Below are positions 22,234-32,487 of a DNA stretch of 64,000 nt, piece by piece. A model generated the notes under the pieces. That model searched no databases and was not told the DNA's origin. It was given only the letters and a program-made list of their open reading frames with translations. The stretch is from Romanomermis culicivorax (Eukaryota > Nematoda > Enoplea > Mermithida > Mermithidae). Each line of letters starts with the position of its first letter. Position 1 is the stretch's first letter. Made by a program: the position numbers and the translations under genes. The stretch spans positions 62,001 to 126,000 of the forward strand of contig CAWUHX010000417.1 of NCBI GenBank assembly GCA_963922205.1, written 5' to 3'.

Positions 22234-24766
22234 TCATGGAAAGCCATTATCATTCAAATCACAACATTTGGCGAATAATTGATTCGTAATCTCGCATTTG
22301 TGTCCTTGCGGGCATGACAGATCACTGCACGAATCAGCGACAACCATATGGCCTCCGAGTTGTAAAGCGGCCTTTCCATTCTGGCATTTTGGGTCATCTG
22401 CCTCCTTGAACCAATCTAGAATGTTTAATTGATAATTTTTACGCAACTCGATGTTCGAGAATTCGAAAATTGACAGCTCACCTTCAGTAGCAGAATGGCA
22501 GCATTGGCTTGTCATTCCCCCATTTTGACACTCGTAACCTGTCGGACATCCGATAGCCTCACACCAGCGGGGCCCCGATCGGAAACCACTGACCGGCATG
22601 GGAGATGGTGGTGAGTACGCAGCACTGAAGCAAGCCGAACCGTCGACTAAAGATATAAGGAAATTCAACAATAGTCGTCAGGCTAGAACTAGAGTAAACG
22701 GAAATATAGTCGAAGTTACTCCAGAGAAATTTTAAATGAAGATTCGATAAAAAGGAACATATTTAGGCCAAAAGCATTTATAAAAATACAGTGTTTTTCA
22801 AAAACTAAAAAAAATCGTATCTATTGCTACAGTATCTTGATCAATAATCATTCAAAATATTGCTATACGTCAAGCGTTTTTCTGCTTCCTTATAATTGAA
22901 TACGACCAACATTCTAGCATTGCTGGTAAAAATCACAATTATGAATAAAATGTGGGAAAATAATGTCAAATACCATGGAAATCTGCATAAATTACGCCTC
23001 TAGAGTCATCGTCGTTTTTTACAGTAACTGGCGATTCATACAACAACACGAATACAGAGGACTAATGCCTCAGAAGTTCTTTTGACCAGAGAAAGTTGAT
23101 TAGGCTTTCCGGTTCAAAGTCAGAAATATTAACTTTTTCTGCTACCGAGGAGCTATGATGAGCTGTACCTTCATTATACACAACGGACTTTTATAGAGCT
23201 TAAGGTTTTGTCGATTGCATTATTAGTGTTTTTTAGTGTTCTATCTGATACGAGATTAAATATTTATTTATTCAGAGTGAGCCAAAAAAAGGCGACTGGT
23301 ACTGACTTTCATAACTTTGAAACGAGTGAAGCTTTGTTAATGCGTTTGCTGCCGTTGATAGATAAATCATCTGGCATAAAAATTGAAAAGTTTCAGCCAG
23401 ATTGCTTGAATATTGACTGACTAGAATCAAAAATACAAAACGCCAATTTTTTTGCAAATAACGAGCAAAAATTGATAAAAATCAACATGTTTTACAACAG
23501 AAAAAGTAAAATAGATACAATCATAAGCACCATAACAACTACAAGAGAGCCATTTTAGTGTGTCCTACTTTCTGTTTCACCAATAATTTTAATCGTTTTT
23601 CGATCTGGTCAATGACAGAATTGATTTTGCTTTTTCCAATTTCAAAACAAAAGCTCTTGATTTTGGCGAAATTTTTCCCCTGCTGAAAAAAGAAACTGAT
23701 GACTTTAAAGTACGTTTAAATTAAAAATCTGGAACTTTTTTTCACATGGGACAACTTTTACTTTGATTTCATAACTTTTACTTTTTTAAAAATGACCACT
23801 TTTACAAAATTTCTATTTGTACAGAAACCATAAGTGCTGGGAGCATAAATTTTGGCCTATATAACAAAGACAAGCAGGGAATTTTGATGCATTAATCCGC
23901 ATTAAAAAAGTTTCATCCATTCGAAGTGTGTGAAAGTCAGCACCGGTCGCCTTTTTTTGGCACACCCTGTATATTCTCAATAAATTTATTCCTACATCTT
24001 CGATTGTGTGGCATCCAGGTCTTTTGTCACTTGAAAACAGTGCCTTAACCCCGAGGGACAATAGGATTCGGCCTCGCAGTATAATTTGATATAAGATTTC
24101 TCACGTTGGATCACAGCTATTGCAATGTAGTCTTTTGCAAAAATGATTCAACACAGATGGGAACTGCACAGACTGAACAGTTATTGTCCAATTTCTGAAC
24201 CTCAGTTGTCCCATTTCAGCAGAACTTGTGTATCAAGATTGGAGCATTACTTTCAGTCGGTTCATGTTTAGGACGGTCCAGGTCATTGACAAAACATGAA
24301 ATATGCATCACAGTATCAGATAGAGTTTTGTGGAATTCGTTTAGATTTTCCAAACAGCCTACTCTGTACAGCTCCTTGTACAATGGATTGTTGGATCCGT
24401 AGTATTTTTTGGCGTGTGTCCTTTGGAGAGAATAACAGCTTTTTCGAAAAACCTTGTAAAATAAAAATTTGAACTTCACCTGGTCGGCATTTTGTTTGAC
24501 ATGCGTCGTACGATTGGAAATTGTTGTCGTTACCGTCACAACCCAAATACGTGAAAGCCATGCACCGGAATTTTTTCTGATTGAAGTACCATCTTATGGA
24601 ATGTGGACTGCCGCAAGTGTTATTACCTTTGTCTTTGTCGCTCGAACAGTCACCTGAAGAATTTTAATAAAGTAGAACATCGTAGAAGCATAGGCTTGGC
24701 AGTCTTACCTTGAACAGCGACCAGGAAATAGTAAGAAAAAATTGATATGACAAAACGCTCGTACAT
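22234..24766 (-). CDS. Secreted Kunitz plus lustrin-type cysteine-rich protein, gene 1
   Basis: This is a predicted secreted protein of 192 residues. Exons: 24766-24709 (signal peptide, about 20 residues ending LVAVQG), 24653-24480 (Kunitz fold), 22646-22482 (first cysteine-rich module) and 22415-22234 (second module). All internal boundaries are phase 1 and the summed CDS is 579 nt. The Kunitz domain has six cysteines with C3-x7-C4-x12-C5-x3-C6 and the GCDGNDNNF core. However, C1-C2 spacing is 10 (8 in BPTI), C2-C3 is 16 (15 in BPTI), and the residue after C2 (P1) is Gly, so ordinary trypsin inhibition is doubtful. Exons 3-4 carry two modules of the form CPxGYxC...CC, as in the lustrin cysteine-rich family common in nematode Kunitz proteins. 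Unlike its paralogues it ends with extra residues after the final CC (DLNDNGFP). The 1.8-kb intron 2 holds a mariner-like MITE. It is the only family member here on the minus strand. Confidence 0.8.
23271..23985. mobile_element. Mariner-like MITE with long terminal inverted repeats
   Basis: Left end CAGAGTGAGCCAAAAAAAGG and right end (complement) CAGGGTGTGCCAAAAAAAGG. Similarity runs for about 75 bp (CGACxGGTxCTGACTTTCA..TTTTAATGCG). 715 bp with no transposase ORF. It lies within intron 2 of Kunitz gene 1. A solo end of the same family is at 42085-42125 in intron 2 of Kunitz gene 3. Confidence 0.7.
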
Positions 24767-25206
24767 GATGTAGTAGTGGTAGTGAATAGACGCTGAATCT
24801 AAAAAGATTTAGTTGTCATCCAAATAACACATGAGCCAATTAAAAACACATTGTTCTTCTTAATATTTCAAGAGTTTTGGCTTCGATCATATCCACAAAC
24901 TGATCCACTTGTTTTTATTTCTTGCAAATCAGAATTCATGTATTTTTGATTTAGGAAGGGTAATGCATTTAGGAATCTATTCTAAAACGACTTCTGTAGT
25001 TCTATAAACCCGAAATTTGTCACGGTTGAATTTGCACATCAATCTGCATTTTTCGAGCGTTTCTTTAAGAACAACACTAAAAAACTGATCACTAAAAGCA
25101 AATTTTGGATTAATAGATTGACCTCTATGGCGGGCCAACTTTAAATTCCTACCTGTGTTTGAAGGAAGTGGTGTTTTCAAAAATGCCATCAATTCATCTC
25201 AGATAT

Positions 25207-26670
25207 AAATGGTATTTCTGGTATTTTTGGTGTTTTTTGTATTTTATGGTGTTTTTGATATTTTTGGTATTTTATGGTATTTTTTGTATTTTATGGTATT
25301 TTTGGTATTTTATGGTATTTTTTGTTATTTTATGGTGTTTTATTGTGTTTTTTGATATTGTACGTTATTTTTCAGAATTTTTTACTTTCTGCTTATTTTT
25401 GTTCTTTATTCTTGTGTTTCTCCATTTTAAAGTTAGTGGTTTTTCATTCTTATTATTTCCTGGTTTTTCCTGCCATTTTTAATTATGTGCAGGAAATTTT
25501 ACACTATTCTTATCGGCTGAAGTAGTATTTACACATTGTGGCTGCCCGGATCATGTTGTATACAATTATTTTAAAGCAGATCTGATTTAGAAACAATAGA
25601 TCTGCTTTAAGGCTTCACCGCAAACAGAGAACAAAATTCAAATGTTTTCACATTGATTCTTTTTCGTGTTCATAAACACGGAAAATTTCGACATAGTACT
25701 TGGTCCAATCACTGGCAAAAGACGAACATCCAGATGGCGGCTGATGGGAAATATTTTCTTGGAAAACATCATTTTCTTCAAGATAGTCAGTAGATATCTT
25801 TTCGATTGATGCTTTGAAAAAACAGGATGTTGCTCGTGTTCCACCGGTACATATTTCTTTGTAAACACCTTGTAGGCATGATCGCCTTGCTTAATTTCGC
25901 CTAAATTTTTCATAACTGTCACACAGTTAATTGCGTCAACACGTACTTTTCTGATGAACATCGATGATGTAACAATTGGGCCAGAAAACTTTAAGATCAT
26001 TTTGCATATGTTGGGTGATTTTGAATTTGCTGATTTATTTGGAGATTCAATCAGTTTTCGTTTCGTAAATTTATCAGGATCTTCGAAAATCATATTACGA
26101 CAAATGTTCAATTGACCTTTCATGACGGATATTAATTCAAATGCGAGTAAAAAGCATTCACGCGAATTTTGCTCTCTGTTTGTGGTGAAACCTTACAGCA
26201 GATGTGAAATGAAAAATCTATTGTTTCTGAATCAGATCTGCTGTAAGATAATTGTATACAACATGATCCGTGCAGTCACCATGCGTAAATACAACTTCAG
26301 CCGATGAGAAAGTATAAAACTTCCTGTACATACTTAAAAATGGCAGGAAAACCAGGAAATATTAAAAATGAAAAACCACAAACTTTAAAATGAAGAAACA
26401 CAAGAATAAAGAACAAAAAATAAGCAGAAAGTAAAAAATTCTGAAAAGTAACGTAGAATATCAAAAAACACAATAAAACAGTAGAAAATACCCAACAAAT
26501 ACCATAAAACACCAAAAATACCATAAAATACCAGAAATACCATAGAATACCAAAAATACCATAAACTGCCAAAAACACCATGAAATACCGTAAACACCCA
26601 AAAATACCATAAAGCATCATGAAAAACCAAAAATACCAAAAACGCCAGATAAAACCAATAACATCCCAGA
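25207..26670. mobile_element. Foldback element with TGGTATTTT terminal arrays and an internal ORF
   Basis: Left arm 25207-25640 begins with about 14 units around TGGTATTTTATGGTATTTT and continues into TTTTACTTTCTGCTTATT and TTTCCTGG-TTTTCC-TGCC. Right arm 26145-26670 is its inverted copy over more than 400 bp, with roughly 85-90% identity by eye. The arms end at CAAACAGAGAACAAAATTC near 25640, and the centre holds a 161-codon frame. Such arms could form a very stable hairpin. Confidence 0.8.
25638..26123 (-). CDS. Hypothetical 161-residue ORF in the foldback element
   Basis: Open from ATG 26123 to the stop at 25638, filling almost exactly the loop between the inverted arms. The product is lysine-rich and basic, with no motif I recognise: no DDE triad, zinc finger or membrane helix. 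It could be a remnant of an element-encoded protein, a captured exon or chance. Without codon-bias or homology evidence I keep it at low confidence. Confidence 0.3.
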   Translation of the reverse strand: MKGQLNICRNMIFEDPDKFTKRKLIESPNKSANSKSPNICKMILKFSGPIVTSSMFIRKVRVDAINCVTVMKNLGEIKQGDHAYKVFTKKYVPVEHEQHPVFSKHQSKRYLLTILKKMMFSKKIFPISRHLDVRLLPVIGPSTMSKFSVFMNTKKNQCENI

Positions 26671-29600
26671 AACTGATACGTATGATTTACGAGTATTAAT
26701 AAATTATTCTTCGAGTTACACAAGGCTAATGAGATACCCCGTTCCGTATGTTCTCTACAGTGCTATGCTTAACCATACAATTAGGAATTTTAAGTTGGGC
26801 CGTACCCTGCCATACTCAAGTAATCAAAAAGTTTTGATCGTATCACTCTTTGTCCATTCAAATATCATGATTGCACAAAAACACTATCATTCGTACATGT
26901 GTAGTAGCTAATGTCTCTGGTTAGATTCAATTGGGGTGGGTGGACTTTTCCTACTAATACCATTGCGAATCATGCACATGTAACACTACTCATGTAGATG
27001 AATTTGTGATTGATTTTCAAGACTAATATGACTCACAATCAATAAGTTTTTAATCAATACTTGAAAATTCTGTATATTACGAGAAAATTGGAAGCTTTCT
27101 GATGAGCTTAATTGAAGTGGAATCTGTTGTGGAACAGCAAGAATTCTGTAAGTGAACAATGGTCTACAGACTTCAACAACAAAGACTCCTCAAGAACACG
27201 CAGTCTCGTGACATAAGTCGACATATGAGTCAGTAATGTGCATAAAGTTTGAAAATAAGATAAAACTGCTTCATATAGCAATGTAGCAGGTTTTATTTGA
27301 TTTGATCTGATTGGTCGGAAAATTGTGATTCCGCATTATTTCAGTTGTCATCAAACATCTAAAAGTGATTACAACTCAAGTGTAATTTGTGGGCAAGGTT
27401 TTTCTTATGAAAAAGCCACTTCTGAGATTTGATGCTGCATGAACTTTACTGCATAAATTAGTTGCCCTGCTTACGCCAAGTTGATTCTCGTGACCGTACT
27501 CCATATTTCAGAACGTAAAATCTAAATATCATTTCTGAAATTTGATCCCCATAGCGAACATTATTGAACTGAACGAAAAATTCCTTACAGCAACTACGGT
27601 ATGCTGTTTACGAGCATGCATTGGAGAGTGTTACAGCTCACACAGAAACTGTTTGACTAATTAAGATAGGTGTCCGACCCCACGCAAATAGTGATTTTTC
27701 AAGGGTATTGGGTATGAATCCTAAGCGTATGGCTAAAAATTGACAAGGCTGATCTATGCTGCAACACATTAAATTAAATTAGACTTGCGAGGGAGTGTTT
27801 CCAAGATCCTGAAATCCTTCAGGTTGTGGTGAATTCGATAACTAGCAACCTGAGTAATGTTACACTGACCATTTCTGCCGATAGAATTTCCTTAAACTGA
27901 AATTTGCATAAATGTTTTGCACAGTGGAAAGTTTCCCGATACCTGATCTTAGCAACTCTCAGAGATGGAGATCAACAAGTAGTTAGCTAGAACATGTTGA
28001 CATAATGGAAGTTTTTGGCCTTGCATCATTATAGATTTTTGAGCTTATAAAAATTTAGAACTGTTAATTCAACAGGGTAGAGAAGATTGTTGAATGCATT
28101 ATAACATCGAAATATTTCGTATTTATACCTGAAGACTTTCCTTCGTTAGAGTCACACTTCAGAATTCTATCAGGAATCTATAAAGGCTTGATATCAGCAT
28201 TCGAAAAAGTATATGTCACTTCATGATCTGATCAAAAACGAGTAAAGTCATCCTATCGAATTAAATACCTTCGGTTGAATTGACGGAATGATTAAAATAG
28301 ACAAATGCAAAGCATCCAAAATATTTATGTCAATTAAGATGGTAAATTTAATTATTAATCCATACTGGACAATGGTATTCGAAAATAGCGAAACTTAAAC
28401 GAGCCAATAAAAAGAATAAACGATTCAAAGTAGGTGAGCAGATTTTAAAAAGGGAAATATGGAAATTTTGTAGGATCAAGATCACGTCTATTTTCAATTC
28501 GATGATGTTGATGCAAACGCAGAGGCTGATTTATTCACTGAGCTATTTGCAAAAAACGTAGGAAATTTTGAACTCATAATAAATAAACATTACGTAAATG
28601 TTCTTATATTTTTTCATAATAAAATGCATTTGACAAACCGGTCGGTAGTTTAGGCTTTGGGGAAAAACATCAGGAGAGGTTGCTAAACGCCTCTTCAAAT
28701 CAAAGTTATTTATCCAGAATTAACCCAAATATCCTTGTTGTGCAGGGCTCAAGTATGGTTGAGCAGGGAAATTGTTAATTGGAACATTTCCGCGGCGATG
28801 ATGATGCAAAAAATGACCCTAAATCAAAGCGACAAATCGAAGTTACTACGTAAAAACATATCATAACATCAAGTTTTCCAGAACTGATTATTTTCCATAA
28901 ATCTGCGATAATATGTACTGATGTTCTGAAACGACATTCGCTCGTGGCATTAGCTGCTGTAATCACCATAATTTTTTACACAATGAAATTCAATTGAGGA
29001 ACGTTGTTTGAATTTCGCGAAATATTTTTGCAGTCTTCAATTTTTGAATTTCGTTAGCGTCTACTTTTTGCATTTGGAAAATGATTAAAACATTATCAGC
29101 ATAGGATAACGACAGAATTTGTTGAACAATCTTATTTTTTGTTGCTTGCCTGATTTTTGAATTTTAAGTTGCGTGTTTTCAATGGTATTTTTACATTTTG
29201 CTCAACTGGAAAATGATTGAATTGGCTGAAAAATTGCTGGAAATAATTGCTAGAAAGATTCATGTTCCAGCATTCTGGAATACTGAAGCCAAAAAAAAAT
29301 TTTATGACACTGCGCTGGAATTGATAAATATTCAAATCCAATAGAAAGTGTCTGCAGCCAATTTTTTTCGTGATCATGATTTTTCTTAGTGTATCATTAT
29401 CATTGCCTGAACTAAAACTCAAAAAAGTTAATTTTTCTAAATTTTTTGATTCGCTCTGAAAATATTAGAATGTTTAAACTCAAAGAAGCATATGTCGACA
29501 TTTTTAAGGGAAAACGATTTATATAAAACGTTGATCATCTTCGTCGAATGGCGAAAAGATCCATGGAAAAAACGTTGTATAAGATAGTATCTCCATCTCC

Positions 29601-29705
29601 TGATGTACTAATCAAAAATTTTTGACCCGAGGAGGTGTATTTTGGTAACAGGAGTTTTCAAATTAATCAGCGGACTGCTGAACAAAATTGCAGACACTTA
29701 AAACT

Positions 29706-29957
29706 ATAGTCTGTTTTTCTTAAAATGCTTCCAAATAATAAAAGTGGAAAGCAAGTAGTATTTCAGATTTTTGCCATTTTCTGATAAACAAAATGTCATG
29801 CAGGACTGGAAATTTGTGAGCGTACTGACCTAACCTTTAGCAATTTTTCGAGTGAAAAATTTTACAAACAGAACTTTATGTAAATGATTTTGGCGGCAGT
29901 ACTGATTTGTATCACTTTTCTATTTGGAAGCATTTTATAAAAAACAAATTATAGGTT
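29706..29957. mobile_element. Small MITE with TATAGTCTG-type inverted ends
   Basis: About 250 bp. Left TATAGTCTGTTTTTCTTAAA then ATGCTTCCAAATAAT; right end is the inverse (TATTTGGAAGCATTTTATAA..CAAATTATA). A lone matching end is at 59662-59705 (ATTATTTGGAAGCATTTTAT). Confidence 0.6.
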
Positions 29958-30055
29958 CGGCTCAGCCCGACAATGTTTCTTCATGGCCTGAAGCCCGACC
30001 CGACATGCGTCGGGTCGGGCCCGCTCGAGCCGGGCCGCGCGGCCCATGCAAGTCC
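29958..30055. repeat. GC-rich GGGTCGGGC-type repeat
   Basis: Runs of CCCGACCCGACATGCGTCGG and GGGTCGGGCCCGCTCGAGCC with strong self-complementarity in an otherwise AT-rich region. It directly abuts the MITE at 29706-29957. Confidence 0.55.
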
Positions 30056-32487
30056 TCACTGCAGATAGAGAGACCCTGTTATAGTACGTATTCGATGTGA
30101 CGTCAGCAATGCCTGTATTGAACTATGTGCCCAGTGGCACCACGCGTTGTCAAATACGACGAGTTTATGCAAATTACTAACAGAGTAATGTTGAAGAAAT
30201 GGACGAACTTATAACATAAGATGTAGTACATCAAAAGAGGAAATGAAATAAAGCATTAATTGGCATTGACATTGTACTCGTATTAAATAATACCTGAAAT
30301 ATTATAATGTATTTTTTGCAAGAAACATGTCTTTTTATGATGCTCAATTGTGCATAAAACAACTATTCTAATCATGCTACTTTTTACAATGTGAATTTTC
30401 GTATGATTTTTATTATTTTAACTCGAAATTATAGCTTGTTATTTATTTAAAGGGGCAAATAGAGGGTAAACACTTTCAAGAGAATGCAATCCGCACGAAC
30501 CTGGACGTTTGGGTTAGTTTGCACAAGTTTTGTTTAATACCTTTAATTGGACAATTTTAGGCCTCTAGCCTTGATTTTCGATTTTTTTTTCTATCAACCG
30601 GTTTCTCTTCATTATGAATAAATGCCGGAACTTTTACTTAACGTTGATGATTTATAGTAAATTAAGAATTTCCTGCATTTTTTGGTAAAAAGCACCGTGA
30701 ATCAGGCTTTGCCTTCGCGTCATAATGACAAAATTGGAATTATTCCTCAATTTTAATGATCATTAAATTTAGCGGCCTTTTTTATCTCTGGTCGCGCACT
30801 CCGAACAATTTATCATTAAATGGGCTCGTTTAGGTTTGCTCTTTTCGAACGTAATTTATCACTTCGCATCGTCATTTATTATCGGATCAAAAAATAATTT
30901 ACTAGTCTTTGAAAACTTAATAATGATAATGATCCATTCCATAGAGATATAAATATTTAGGATAGTATGTGTTGATTATTTTATCCAGTCCGTTATTCGT
31001 AGCAAGGGATTCGGTTTTCAGGACCCGGCTGCTCCAGCTCTTTCTCTAAAATCAAGAATTTCATTTGTGTAATAACGATGTTTCCATCGTTCAAATGAGC
31101 TCTGACTTTTATGTTCATATTTCATGGTTTTCTATCGGAAAATATGTCATCATTTCCAGCTGCGAGGGAATGGTTAATCTAAAGCGATGTTTTTTCCACC
31201 CAACCACGCAATGAAAAATTTTTGTTTTAATTTAAATTTCAAGAGAAATTCTCATGACGTTTTCAAGAAGAGCTTTTCAAGAATATTCGAAATATTTAGG
31301 TGATGTTAGGATAGCAAATATGACTGTTCAAAACTTTTGGATATGCAGATTAGATGTAAACATGATCTTGTAAACTGGTGTTGTAGCATCAGGAAGAATG
31401 ATTTGCTGAAATCGCAACTGTCACATCAGGCACATTCATCGAAAATGTTTATGGACACCCTGTTTCATGTCGCAAATTACTGAGATTAGCTTGAGATCTG
31501 ATCATCGGATTAAAAAATTTTCAGGAATGTGAGGCACTCAGCATCCATTGGGAGGTTTAGACCATAAATGATACTAACAGCCTCAAAGAGTCGAAACGTG
31601 AGTAATCGAGAATTTTTTGAGCACACGGCTGATTAAGGCCTAAAAATAACAAGTTCTCGTTGAATGCTTCACGACAAAAAATAAATTGTGAATCACTATA
31701 ATGAGCGATTTATATCTGAGGCTGAGTAGTTGAGACAGACTTCTCGAATGCTGTTCTGTTCTGCTGAACGGACTTGATAAATTTTGCAGCAGTTTCTCCT
31801 GACACAACATCTGTGTAAAATTAATCTGCATTTTTCAGTATGCATTGTGAATAAAATTTTTTGTCTGCAAAAGAAATGCTCGAGCAATTATTGCGTAAGT
31901 TTCAATCGTGAGATTTATTAAAATGAGTAGGATATCAAAAATGTCAGAATTCTAAGTCTGTTAGGTATTAGAAACTTCATGTAAGGAGTCTATCCATAGC
32001 CACAGTATTTGAAGCTTAACCTAATTTATATTCTGAAAGAGAATTTAATTTTGGATAAGAAGGTCAACTCCACGTGCAACTGTAATTCTTAACTGGTAGC
32101 CAGATGCAATTCTATAGATGATTTAAAATTAGAAAAATATCAGTTTTCAATGACGAAGTTTCAGTTTGCAGTGAAATCAGCTCTTTTAATCCTTGGATTA
32201 CTGTAGTTATTGCTACAGATTTATTAAATTTATGGAATTTTCCATCGCGTAAAGCAAAACAAACGAATGAACCTCTGCATGCATTGTCGTTCTTGAACTA
32301 AATTTTCAACCAGTATTCTGACGTATGATGAACAAAAGGTAATTAATGTATGTGTGCTTCAATCAAAGACAGAAGGTCCAAAACTTTAAGAAAGACAGTA
32401 TATTTGGCATTAAATCCAAAAATGTGTAAGCTGTCCGTTTTTGCATGTTTTTTATCCCTCCATAACGTTCAATATTCAGACTACATT

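Larger units (their letters stand above)
24767..32487. other. Long intergenic region between Kunitz genes 1 and 2
   Basis: This is the divergent spacer between the minus-strand gene 1 and plus-strand gene 2. It holds the 25.2-26.7 kb foldback element, a small MITE and a GC-rich repeat. 26.9-29.7 kb and 30.1-32.4 kb appear unique, AT-rich and noncoding, except for one possible exon near 28475. Confidence 0.6.

Noticed and set aside
25159..25525. Membrane-protein-like ORFs rich in Phe, Tyr and Trp, also at 26297-26723
   Set aside because: They translate the inverted TGGTATTTT arms of the foldback element.
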